Positions 44,247-52,262 of a DNA stretch of 64,000 nucleotides are shown here, piece by piece (within the stretch, counting starts at the first letter, position 1; each line of letters opens with the position of its first letter). The notes under the pieces are model-generated. The model had not been told where the DNA came from and did not search any database. It saw nothing but the letters and a program-made list of their open reading frames with translations. Source of the DNA: CAZTDD01 sp964612675 (GTDB taxonomy: Bacteria; Hinthialibacterota; Hinthialibacteria; Hinthialibacterales; JAKPRU01); assembly GCA_964612675.1 (NCBI GenBank), contig CAZTDD010000013.1:1-64000 (forward strand), written 5' to 3'. The position numbers and the translations under genes are program-made.

Positions 44247-46313
44247 TCAATCGCCGACGATCTTCTTGGTTTGTTCCGGCGGCACGGGGGCAAACCCGGC
44301 CGGTTGCATGGTGAAGCTGGCTCGACCTTGTGTCAGTGACCGAAGCCGCGTCATGAAGTCACCGAAGGTCTCGGCTAACGGAATCCGGGCTCGAATCTTC
44401 TGCGTAGATCCATCCATGTCCATGCCGGAGATTTGCGCTCGGTGGGCGTTCAAGTCGCCAACCAACGGACCGACCGTATCCGGGTCGGTCTGAACCTCGA
44501 TATCCATGACCGGTTCGAGAATACGAATGCCCGCGTTCTTGCATGCATCTTGAACGGCAAGCGAGATGGCGATTTTCGCTGCGAGTTCCGATCGATCGCC
44601 GGGGAACTCGACATTCAGCAGCGTAATCTCGGCCTCGGTGAGCGGGAATCCGTAGTTGCCGGTTTGTGCGGCCTCCATTGCGCCCTGTTCCAGCGCCTGA
44701 AGCGCACTCTCGTTCAAACCCATGCCTCGCGCCAGCTCGCTTTGCACAGTTACATCGGGCTTCGATGGAGCGGGGACGATCCGGACCTTTCCCACTGCTT
44801 CATGAAGCTTCTCGTCGATTTCCTGCGAGAATCGTCCGATGCCTTCGGCCTCATGCTGGATGCTCTCACGATACACCACGCTGGGTTTTCCGATGCGCGC
44901 ATTCACTCGCAGATTCTCTTTCAACCGCCGGCCGATGATATTGAGATGGAGTTCACCCATGGCTGATACGAGGATCTGGCCTGTTTCTTCATCCGTAGTG
45001 ACATTGAAGGTTGGATCGTCTTCCGCAAGGTGATCGAGTGCCGCCATCAGATCGTCGATCTCCGAGGCGGTCTTTGGCTCGACGCTCGCCCGCACGAGGG
45101 GCTTCGGAAATGGAATCGGGTCCAATAGGATGGGGTGATTGAAGTCGCACAGCGTGTGTCCGGTCGTGGTTGTAGAAAGCGCGTCAATCAAGAGAATGCT
45201 TCCCGGCTCGGCATCCTCCACTTGAGCGCGTTTCTTGCCCTGTGCGAAGAAGATGGGGCCGATGTTCTCTCGTTTTCCAGTTGTAGTATTCAGTAACCGC
45301 TGCCCTTTTTTCATCAAACCGGAATAGAGGCGTAGATAAGTCGTCTTTCCATAGCCTGTGAAGACTGTTTTGAAGGCCAGCGCGGCGACCGGTCCTTTGG
45401 GATCGGCTGTTCGCTCTTCTTTCTTGCGGGTTTTGGGATGAATCCCGACTACAGGGGGTATTTCGAGCGGCGAAGGAAGCAGATCGGCCACGGCGTCGAG
45501 CACGCGATGCACCCCTCGCAGGCTCAGCGCGGAACCGCACAACACCGGAATCACCCGGCACGCGATACACGCGCGGCGAACGGCTGAATAGAAAATCTCT
45601 CTCGTGATCTCTTTCTCTTCCAGGAAGACCTCGGCGAACGCATCGTCATGATCGGCCAGAGTCTCGATTGTCGCCTGGCGCCTTTCAGCGGCGGTCATAG
45701 AGAGTTCGTCATTCTCCGTTAACGGAGTTTTTTCTTCATCCGCGCTATCGGGAGCCCATGCAACACGGTGCATCTCAAACAGATCGACGACGCCTTCGAA
45801 ATCGCTCGATGCGCCGATTGGAATCATCAGAGGAAGGGGGACGGCATCCAGTTTTGTGCGCATTCCCTCGATGACATGGTCATAGTTGGCGCCGATGCGA
45901 TCCATCTTGTTGATGAATGCGACACAGGGAACATGATACCGCCGCGCCTGGTTCCAAACCGTCTCCGTTTGAGGCTCCACTCCACCCACGGCACATAAAA
46001 CCATCACCGCGCCGTCCAGCACCCGAAGGGCCCGCTCCACCTCAGCAGTGAAGTCGACATGGCCCGGGGTGTCGATCAAATTGATGTGGCAGTTTTTCCA
46101 GTCGCATTGGACCGTCGCAGACTGGATCGTGATGCCTCGTTCTCGCTCGATCTCGTCGAAATCGGTCACTGTCGTTCCTTCGTCGACGAGTCCCCGGCGT
46201 GGAACAAGCCCGGTGAGATAGAGAAATCCCTCGGTGGTCGTGGTTTTTCCGGCATCGATGTGAGAAATGATGCCGATATTTCGGACGTTTTCGAGTTTTG
46301 GTTTGGCTTGCAT
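44247..46313 (-). CDS. fusA: Elongation factor G family GTPase (EF-G paralogue type)
   Basis: A 688-residue EF-G with all GTPase motifs: G1 H-I-D-A-G-K-T-T-T, switch I T in R-G-I-T-I, G3 D-T-P-G-H-V, G4 N-K-M-D, G5 G-A-S. Domains II-V are present, with domain IV V-Y-R-E-S-I and the C-terminal M-D-M-D-G-S-T-Q-K-I. The E-I-E-R-E-R-G-I-T-I version of the effector region differs from the usual M-D-W-M-E-Q-E-R form, so this is likely an EF-G2-like paralogue, which can specialise in ribosome recycling or stress. No rpsL, rpsG or tuf is adjacent, unlike the str operon. Its upstream leader contains a terminator-like hairpin. Confidence 0.92.
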   Translation of the reverse strand: MQAKPKLENVRNIGIISHIDAGKTTTTEGFLYLTGLVPRRGLVDEGTTVTDFDEIERERGITIQSATVQCDWKNCHINLIDTPGHVDFTAEVERALRVLDGAVMVLCAVGGVEPQTETVWNQARRYHVPCVAFINKMDRIGANYDHVIEGMRTKLDAVPLPLMIPIGASSDFEGVVDLFEMHRVAWAPDSADEEKTPLTENDELSMTAAERRQATIETLADHDDAFAEVFLEEKEITREIFYSAVRRACIACRVIPVLCGSALSLRGVHRVLDAVADLLPSPLEIPPVVGIHPKTRKKEERTADPKGPVAALAFKTVFTGYGKTTYLRLYSGLMKKGQRLLNTTTGKRENIGPIFFAQGKKRAQVEDAEPGSILLIDALSTTTTGHTLCDFNHPILLDPIPFPKPLVRASVEPKTASEIDDLMAALDHLAEDDPTFNVTTDEETGQILVSAMGELHLNIIGRRLKENLRVNARIGKPSVVYRESIQHEAEGIGRFSQEIDEKLHEAVGKVRIVPAPSKPDVTVQSELARGMGLNESALQALEQGAMEAAQTGNYGFPLTEAEITLLNVEFPGDRSELAAKIAISLAVQDACKNAGIRILEPVMDIEVQTDPDTVGPLVGDLNAHRAQISGMDMDGSTQKIRARIPLAETFGDFMTRLRSLTQGRASFTMQPAGFAPVPPEQTKKIVGD

Positions 46314-46457
46314 GGTTTGAAACGGTACTACTTTAGACAGGCGCGATTCAAGCTCGACCCCTCGCGTTAAGACTTCTTGAGCATTTCACATGGCTATCAG
46401 AAATCCCTTGACCCCCACGTTAAAGGAACGTACTGTTACCCGAATATGGAACATGGC

Positions 46458-46506
46458 AAAAAAATGCTCCGGCAGCGGGGGAGGAAGCGGAGAGTACTGC
46501 CGGAGC
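46458..46506 (-). terminator. Terminator-like hairpin upstream of the EF-G gene
   Basis: On the minus strand, a perfect 10-bp stem GCTCCGGCAG/CTGCCGGAGC (arms 46466-46475 and 46497-46506) is followed by ATTTTTTT (46458-46465), a good intrinsic terminator pattern. It lies about 145 bp upstream of the EF-G start, and no leftward gene ends there. It may be an attenuator. The rest of 46314-46628 shows no gene. Confidence 0.6.
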
Positions 46507-46628
46507 GCAGCAGGGGGATGAAAGAAACGCATTGGACAGTATAACGTAGCGTGCGGGCGGCGTCACAACGGTTTAATGATCAATGGACAGGAATTTAACT
46601 GGATTGCCTGCCCGCCGGAGGATGTTGT

Positions 46629-47147
46629 ATGTTTAATACAATGCATAAGGCCATAAAAAGTTACATATTGCCAAGAAATGGTCTCTCAATCCCCCGCCAG
46701 AAAGAGGGTTCTTTTCTGTCAATCGCCGTCGTTGGTGTTGTTCTTTTCTCCTTTGTCGGCTGTGGTGGCGGGGGTTTCTTGAAGACCGGTCCGTCCGAAA
46801 AGGAACAAATCGCCCAGATTATGCAGAGATGGGCTGAAGGGTGGTCCACATTCGACGCGGATGCCATTGAGCCGCTTCTTTCTGAAAACTGGTATGGCGC
46901 TAACGGTGAAAACAAGGAACAGCTGCTCCATTATGTCCGTCTGTGGCAACAGAATCCCGAGAATCACGCCACGTTCATCCTGGACGACATGCAGATCGAT
47001 GTAACCAATGGCCACGCGACGGTCCGCGGGGTATGGGCCGACATCAAGGTTGCGGAATCGGACATCGTCAGTAAGTTCAAGCTCAACTATACTTTAGAGA
47101 AAGAAGATGGCGGCTGGAAAATTACCGGTTCGTCGTTAGCCGGTTGA
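46629..47147 (+). CDS. NTF2-like lipoprotein
   Basis: A 172-residue lipoprotein with an unusually long N-region before the lipobox F-V-G-C (about residue 45), so a later start is possible. The mature domain (Q-I-A-Q-I-M-Q-R-W-A-E-G-W... and G-G-W-K-I-T-G-S-S) has the NTF2-like helix-sheet pattern also seen in the protein at 29508. GGAGG stands about 8 bp before the ATG at 46629. Its stop overlaps or abuts the STAS gene frame, suggesting cotranscription. Ligand unknown. Confidence 0.72.
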   Translation: MFNTMHKAIKSYILPRNGLSIPRQKEGSFLSIAVVGVVLFSFVGCGGGGFLKTGPSEKEQIAQIMQRWAEGWSTFDADAIEPLLSENWYGANGENKEQLLHYVRLWQQNPENHATFILDDMQIDVTNGHATVRGVWADIKVAESDIVSKFKLNYTLEKEDGGWKITGSSLAG

Positions 47148-47158
47148 TTTTCGAGCAA

Positions 47159-47554
47159 ATGAAGGCGGTTGGTTTTCCGTGCCGTTCCCTACCAACGAAC
47201 ATGGTACCCGTTTCAAGTAGATTCTCCGTAAAGTCGTCGTTGACGGATAGTATCCTGGTTTTGAAGCTATCCGGGCCGTTCGGCTACGAAGAAGGGCGGG
47301 AATTGAGAGCGTATGTGGGAAGTGTGCAGCTGGAAGACCGAGTCGTACTCGATCTATCGGGTGTCGAGCGAATGTCCTCCTCCGGACTCGCCTGTCTTAT
47401 CGACATACAAGCCTATGCGGCTTCCCGGGGGACAGGATTCCGGATTGAGAAACCCAATCCTCTCGTTGTTGACACTATTCGAATGACTCGGCTTGAACGG
47501 CTATTCGACATCGAGCCGGATTCCTCAGAAAACACTCCCTGCAGTCTTATCTAG
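47159..47554 (+). CDS. STAS-domain anti-sigma-factor-antagonist-like protein
   Basis: A protein of about 131 residues with a SpoIIAA-like STAS domain: I-L-V-L-K-L-S-G-P-F, then R-V-V-L-D-L-S-G-V-E-R-M-S-S-S-G-L-A-C-L, where the Ser run holds the phosphorylatable site. These proteins control sigma factors or signalling partners through phosphorylation. ATG at 47159 was taken; TTG at 47144 and ATG at 47201 are in frame and the domain begins near residue 20. No HATPase or sigma gene is adjacent; the ECF pair is 29 kb away. It overlaps the end of the convergent GH78 gene by 8 bp. Confidence 0.82.
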   Translation: MKAVGFPCRSLPTNMVPVSSRFSVKSSLTDSILVLKLSGPFGYEEGRELRAYVGSVQLEDRVVLDLSGVERMSSSGLACLIDIQAYAASRGTGFRIEKPNPLVVDTIRMTRLERLFDIEPDSSENTPCSLI

Positions 47555-50543
47555 GTACATTTTGAAGTCCGAGATGAACCATCGCCGGACCGGTCACCAC
47601 ATACAGAAGGCGGCCGTTTTCTTCGCCGTCTTCTTCGATATAGTCCGGGACTTCCTCTTTTCTGTCGATCAGAACCCTCGGCTCCGCCGTGATCTCATCC
47701 AAAGGGAAAGCGACCGTAATTTCACTTCCTTCCGGGCATTTCAGTTCCACGCCAATGATGAAACCGCCCTGCCGGTGCGTTATCTTCGCTGAGATGTCGC
47801 CGAGTGGAGTCGGCACGCTGGCCGTAGCGTGTTTCAGGTCGTACAGGTTGGGTTCGATGACGGCTGTCCTCCATCCCGGAGACGTCGGACGAATACCGAC
47901 CACATGAGCGGGCAGATAGTAGGTCGGGGCCGCCGACCAGCCGTGGCAGTAGGAGGGTTGAGGTTTCCATGTTTCCCACCACGTTGTCGCTCCCGCCTCC
48001 AACATCATGCCCCATCGGTCGCGAATATAACCCAGCGCCTGTTCGGCTTCCCCAGAGAGATAGAGAGCCTTCAACAAATAGAAGGAAAAGTAAGGAGTAC
48101 CAACTTCTACAACATCGTTTTCAGGGTTGAGGAAATACTCCAGTATGCCTGGAACATCGTCTTCGTCGACAATCCCAAACAGAATCGCGAGAACATTTGT
48201 GTGTTGGCTGACCGTCTCGCTGAGTTCATCGCCGCGCCGGGCGTCACAATAAACCTCCTTGTCGTCGTCCCAGAAACGGTCAAAGGCTTTCCTCACTCGT
48301 CCGGCCTGTTTCTCGTAGTCCCTGCGGGCTGATGAATCATTCAGCAACTCGGCCATCGCGGCGGCGTCCCTGAGCGCCCTATAATAAAACGCGTTCAATG
48401 CGGCGCACTCCCCCGCTTTGTCGATGTCCGCCCAATCGATAAACACCCACCCGGGCACATCCGCGACAAGATCTTCATCATCGACATATTCTTCAAACCA
48501 CTTCAGCGTTTTCTGCACCGCGGGAAACAGCTCCCGGATCAACGTGTCGTCGCCGGTCCAGTAATAGTCGTTCCAGATACTCATAATCCAAATGAGCATG
48601 TAATCCGGCAGAAACCCACCGTCCCAGTCCGTCGGATAAACACCCATTGTGCGACCGTCTTCTTGCTGAGACTGGGCAATCAGGCGCATGCCGCGTCGGG
48701 CAAGTAAAACGTCACCAAAAGAATAGTAATTGCAAATCATCTCGATCCACGCATCGCCCCACCACATCGCGCGTTCACGCCACGGACAGTCGGTATAGGC
48801 GTCGTCCATATTCAGCTGCACTGTGTACGCACCGATTCGCCAGATCAAATCCAGCCGTGGATCGGAGCATGAAAAATTCCCTCGCATAGTCACCGGATAG
48901 GTCGAAAGATGAATCTTCACTGACTTGAGCCGGAGATAGTCCTGGGTGTTGTGGATATCCAATCGGAGATAACGAAAAGCCCGTTTTTCAAACGTGCGGA
49001 AAGACTGAGGACCACTGCGGCAGATGTATCGGTCGGCGTAGAGGACACCCGATGTGTAGGGATCGACTCGCTCGTCTTCAGTCAACGCTTCGCTGTATCC
49101 AATATCGATGCGCGTCCCTTCGCGGGCGTTGGCGATATCGATTTCGGGATAGCCGAACACCTCCCGGCCAAAATCATAGACCAGGGAGATTCCCATCTCG
49201 GAATCGGACTGGATCATCGCCTCGCCGTCCTCTGTAAGAGACAGATTGATTTTCTGAACATCGCCCCGTTGTCTCTCGATGACTTTCGCACGGGACATCT
49301 GTACTGCCGGGTGTTGCGATTCCTCCGGCACAACGTGACGCTGCCAGGTGATATTGTTGTCTCCTTTACCCACATATGTAGCGGACAAATCGATTTCCAC
49401 TTCCGGAGGATAAACAACATCGAACCCGATGTTGCCTTCGTTATCGAACGGTCCAAGGATATGCCAAACAGGGCGATTCTCGCCCAAATCTTGGGTCGAG
49501 GAGAATTTGAGGCGCTCGGCTCCCTCGCCTTTCAGTCCAAAATAGAGCTCCCACGCATCCTCGGCTTGTGTCACTTTGACGAGAATCGGATTCCAGCCGG
49601 GTTCCAGTATCACTGTGGCTCGATCCTGATCAGGTTCCGCGGTGCGTGTAAGATTCAGCTCAATGACGGGTTTCCCGGAGATCCAAACGCGAATACCGTC
49701 ATCGCTGCCCGCCACCGCTTCCACTTGCCGCTGTGCGTCGGAATACACCTCGGTATAGGCGTATGCGCCCCCCCATTCATCCGGGGAAATCATGGAAGCG
49801 AAATCGAAGTGGAACTGTTCCTCCCCGGCGATAACGTTGTTGACAGACCTCGCTTCGCGCGGAGGGACGGTGACTTCCGTACAGGACGGAATCTCGCGCG
49901 CGACAAGCCGAGGCCAAGGTTCCTGCGGATGCGGCCCGATCAATTGCGCATTGGGCCAATGCGAATCGTCGAATCCTACGGTATTCCATGTCGGTGGATC
50001 TTTGCGGGCATCGTAGATTTCGCTGTAGCCAAGTTGGATGCTCATCCGTGGAATATCGCGAGCCCATGCCGTCGCGGGCATGAATTTCCACGTCATGTCA
50101 GTCGCGATGTCGATTCTCGAGCCGTCCCGGAGTTGAACAACACCGTCGGCGATCAACCCCCCACGGCCCTGGATGTAAGAGAATGTGGACTCGCCGTAAT
50201 GATGGACCAATACGGCAATCGCATTCCAACCATTTGTAAGGTAGGGAGCGATATCCCATTCATCATAGGATTGCCAGCGCGGGTCGCTGCGGATGGGGCC
50301 GCGTCCGGCGATAGCGCCGTTGACATAGCAGATATAGCGGCTGTCTGCAGTCATGCGCAACGTAGCCGAGGCGATTTCGCCCGCGATTTCGAATCGTTTT
50401 CGCGCATACGCGTAAAAATTCTTCGGTGCAGGTTCGGCTTCACACCATATCCAGGAACCGCGCCATTCCTGTGCGGTGCTCTTCAAAGTACAGAGGCCCA
50501 AGAGAGCGGTAAAAGTCATCGCCATAACGGTTAGTCGTTTCAT
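47547..50543 (-). CDS. GH78 alpha-L-rhamnosidase with internal module
   Basis: A 998-residue secreted glycoside hydrolase (signal peptide about 1-24). N-terminal jelly-roll domains include W-R-G-S-W-I-W, common in GH78. The (alpha/alpha)6 barrel holds D585-C-P-W-R-E590 and W-W-G-D597, equivalent to known acid and substrate-binding residues, and T-T-W-W-E-T-W with the second catalytic Glu. A C-terminal beta domain follows. Inserted at 260-340 is a PA14-like half (S-D-D-G-I-R-V-W-I-S-G) and at 360-403 the W-H-I-L-G-P-F half, in swapped order compared with the proteins at 18217 and 27144. It releases terminal L-rhamnose, fitting the PL11 lyase. Confidence 0.93.
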   Translation of the reverse strand: MKRLTVMAMTFTALLGLCTLKSTAQEWRGSWIWCEAEPAPKNFYAYARKRFEIAGEIASATLRMTADSRYICYVNGAIAGRGPIRSDPRWQSYDEWDIAPYLTNGWNAIAVLVHHYGESTFSYIQGRGGLIADGVVQLRDGSRIDIATDMTWKFMPATAWARDIPRMSIQLGYSEIYDARKDPPTWNTVGFDDSHWPNAQLIGPHPQEPWPRLVAREIPSCTEVTVPPREARSVNNVIAGEEQFHFDFASMISPDEWGGAYAYTEVYSDAQRQVEAVAGSDDGIRVWISGKPVIELNLTRTAEPDQDRATVILEPGWNPILVKVTQAEDAWELYFGLKGEGAERLKFSSTQDLGENRPVWHILGPFDNEGNIGFDVVYPPEVEIDLSATYVGKGDNNITWQRHVVPEESQHPAVQMSRAKVIERQRGDVQKINLSLTEDGEAMIQSDSEMGISLVYDFGREVFGYPEIDIANAREGTRIDIGYSEALTEDERVDPYTSGVLYADRYICRSGPQSFRTFEKRAFRYLRLDIHNTQDYLRLKSVKIHLSTYPVTMRGNFSCSDPRLDLIWRIGAYTVQLNMDDAYTDCPWRERAMWWGDAWIEMICNYYSFGDVLLARRGMRLIAQSQQEDGRTMGVYPTDWDGGFLPDYMLIWIMSIWNDYYWTGDDTLIRELFPAVQKTLKWFEEYVDDEDLVADVPGWVFIDWADIDKAGECAALNAFYYRALRDAAAMAELLNDSSARRDYEKQAGRVRKAFDRFWDDDKEVYCDARRGDELSETVSQHTNVLAILFGIVDEDDVPGILEYFLNPENDVVEVGTPYFSFYLLKALYLSGEAEQALGYIRDRWGMMLEAGATTWWETWKPQPSYCHGWSAAPTYYLPAHVVGIRPTSPGWRTAVIEPNLYDLKHATASVPTPLGDISAKITHRQGGFIIGVELKCPEGSEITVAFPLDEITAEPRVLIDRKEEVPDYIEEDGEENGRLLYVVTGPAMVHLGLQNVPR

Positions 50544-50732
50544 TTCTGAACTCCTTCAAAAATATCCGTAGCAGAACCGGTGCTTGTCGATCAAACCCAC
50601 CCGAACCCCAGTCTTGACTGTGCGGCAAAGGAGTGAGCGAAACGGCTCTCAACCCCCTCCTAACCTCCCCCGATCTTCGGGGGAGGAACAGGTTCATCCT
50701 TTCCCCCAAGACTGAGCAGATCCCGCAAGACT

Positions 50733-50876
50733 GATGGCGTTGCAAAAAGTCGGGCGGAGTTCTTCTCCCTCTCCCTCTGGGAGAGGGCCGGGGTGAGGGG
50801 ACGTTGCATTATCCGCTGACGTTCCTTTGTGTGTGACAGACCCCTGTCATCATCCAAACCCTTTACCGCTGATTCA
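50733..50876. repeat. 144-bp dispersed repeat, copy 2
   Basis: The sequence runs in the same orientation as 8658-8799 and matches it throughout, including the palindromic core CTCCCTCTGGGAG and the segment GCATTATCCGCTGACGTTCC. A few single-base differences and a 1-2-base length change separate the copies. Confidence 0.75.
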
Positions 50877-50922
50877 TTTGCCGTCTCTGGCGAACACACA
50901 AGATAATCATACTACGCGAATC

Positions 50923-51010
50923 CAATGCAATGATCGCCCCTCACCCTACCCCTCTCCCCGGGGGGAGAGGGAACTTCCGATACCAAACTTAGACTTTTTG
51001 TGACCCCGTC
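50923..51010. repeat. Left arm of an inverted repeat flanking the larC fragment
   Basis: This 88-bp segment, with core CCCTCTCCCCGGGGGGAGAGGG, is the inverse complement of 51968-52054 with scattered differences. Both belong to the broader CTCTCCC/GGGAGAG REP-like family. It contains no gene. Confidence 0.75.
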
Positions 51011-51201
51011 AAAACTGCGCAGATCCAAAGCGGCTGACGACTTTGCATCAAATACTCCGCAGGTTCTTCGCCGCGTCGTCTGACACTAACGATACAACAT
51101 CGACCGTAGTCTTGGCACCAGAAGCAACTTGTCCCAGTATTGCGCCACAGAGTTTAACAAGGTAATGTTGGCCGATGCCGACTGGAGAGGATACCTCGAA
51201 G

Positions 51202-51966
51202 ATGTCTGAAAACCAATCCGAAACCCGCATTTCTTCGCGCATTCTCTTTTTCGAGTCCGTGGGCGGAGTCAGCGGAGATATGTGCCTGGGCGGTCTGGTG
51301 GATCTGGGGCTGCCTCTCGACATCTTAACCTCTCAACTGTCTCAATTGGGGCTTGACGACCGTTTTCGCATCGAGGTAGTACCGTGTACAGTCGGCGCGA
51401 TAGAGGCCAGCCGGGCCGCAGTCAAACTGACTCAGGCCGATCACCACCACCGGCATCTTAGTGACGTGCGGTCGATTATTGAGAAAAGCGGCCTTCCATC
51501 AACGATCCAGGAGCGAGCCCTCGGTGTATTCGAGCGGCTTGCCGAGGCGGAAGCGAAAGTCCACGGAACCACCCCCGACAAAGTCCATTTTCACGAAGTC
51601 GGGGCGGTTGATGCGATTGTCGACATTGTCGGCACGTGTATTGGAATCGAATATTTCGCGCCCGAGCAAATCTTGTATTCGCCTCTGGTCACCGGCCGGG
51701 GCACAGTGGAATCCGCCCATGGAATCATCCCAGTACCCGCACCCGCCGTCCTGAATCTCGTAACAGGAAGCACACTGCGCTACCTGGACGTGGACGCGGA
51801 GCTTACAACACCGACAGGCGCAGCCATCGTAACCACGCTGGGGGAAGAACGGACATCAACGGAATTCCGTGTGGATCAGGTCGGCTACGGCAGCGGACAT
51901 CGCGAGACACCGGGTGTGCTGAACGTCCTCCGCGTGATTCTGGGTACTGCAACCACCCACCAATAG
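51202..51966 (+). CDS. larC: LarC N-terminal fragment (nickel-insertion protein)
   Basis: A 254-residue protein matching the N-terminal part of LarC, which inserts nickel into the pincer cofactor of lactate racemase and related enzymes. Recognisable are F-E-S-V-G-G-V-S-G-D-M (start of the family), the His-rich D-H-H-H-R-H, H-F-H-E-V-G-A-V-D-A-I-V-D-I-V-G and E-L-T-T-P-T-G-A-A-I. Full LarC is about 400 residues and needs the C-terminal CTP-binding domain; here the frame stops at V-I-L-G-T-A-T-T-H-Q, and a repeat arm begins 1-2 bp later. No C-terminal part is found downstream in any frame. The start at 51202 follows GGAGAGG. Neither larB nor larE is adjacent. Confidence 0.85.
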   Translation: MSENQSETRISSRILFFESVGGVSGDMCLGGLVDLGLPLDILTSQLSQLGLDDRFRIEVVPCTVGAIEASRAAVKLTQADHHHRHLSDVRSIIEKSGLPSTIQERALGVFERLAEAEAKVHGTTPDKVHFHEVGAVDAIVDIVGTCIGIEYFAPEQILYSPLVTGRGTVESAHGIIPVPAPAVLNLVTGSTLRYLDVDAELTTPTGAAIVTTLGEERTSTEFRVDQVGYGSGHRETPGVLNVLRVILGTATTHQ

Positions 51967-51967
51967 C

Positions 51968-52054
51968 GATGGCGTCGCAGAAAGTCTGAGATTGGTACCG
52001 AAAGTTCCCTCTCCCCCCGGGAGAGGGGTAGGGTGAGGGGCGATTATTGCATTG
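51968..52054. repeat. Right arm of the inverted repeat flanking the larC fragment
   Basis: This is the inverse complement of 50923-51010, with the same core CTCTCCCCCCGGGAGAGGGG and the tail GCGATTATTGCATTG. It starts immediately after the larC stop codon. The space from here to 52262 has only another REP-like repeat. Confidence 0.75.
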
Positions 52055-52168
52055 AACAAGGTTGTCATGACTGTTCAATTGGTTCGTGGAAGACAGCAAA
52101 TTGTTTACCAGCAAAGGGTTCCTGCACTGACAGGGCCACATCGACTAGAGAGGGGTGTGCAGGTAAAT

Positions 52169-52247
52169 GCAATACTCCCTCACCCCGGCCCTCTCCCAGT
52201 GGGAGAGGGAGAAGACTGCTCCTGACTTTTTGGGGTACCATCAATAG
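52169..52247. repeat. REP-like half copy
   Basis: This segment is the inverse of the first half of the 142-bp repeat at 8658, with CTCACCCCGGCCCTCTCCCA and GGGAGAGGGAGAAG, ending GACTTTTTGGGGTACCATCA. It lies between the larC fragment and the sulfatase stop. Confidence 0.6.
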
Positions 52248-52262
52248 TGTCTACAGACCAGA

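Larger units (their letters stand above)
50544..51201. other. Intergenic region filled with repeats
   Basis: The 658 bp upstream of the GH78 and larC-like genes contain no supported gene. From left to right they hold pieces of the TCAACCCCCTC palindromic family (about 50610-50700), the 144-bp repeat at 50733-50876, and the left arm of the inverted repeat pair (50923-51010). About 190 bp before the larC ATG remain free of repeats. Confidence 0.65.

Noticed and set aside
46440..46520. tRNA-like or small RNA gene
   Set aside because: The hairpin with a T-run on the minus strand fits a terminator; no cloverleaf can be drawn.
48951..50534. Open frame of 527 codons on the plus strand opposite the GH78 gene
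   Set aside because: It is the antisense of a strongly supported enzyme gene, and its translation has no family features; GC-rich codons leave the opposite frame open.
51202..52262. Programmed frameshift completing LarC
   Set aside because: LarC is frameshifted in some bacteria, but all frames after 51966 read repeat sequence and short junk; no C-terminal LarC motif is seen.
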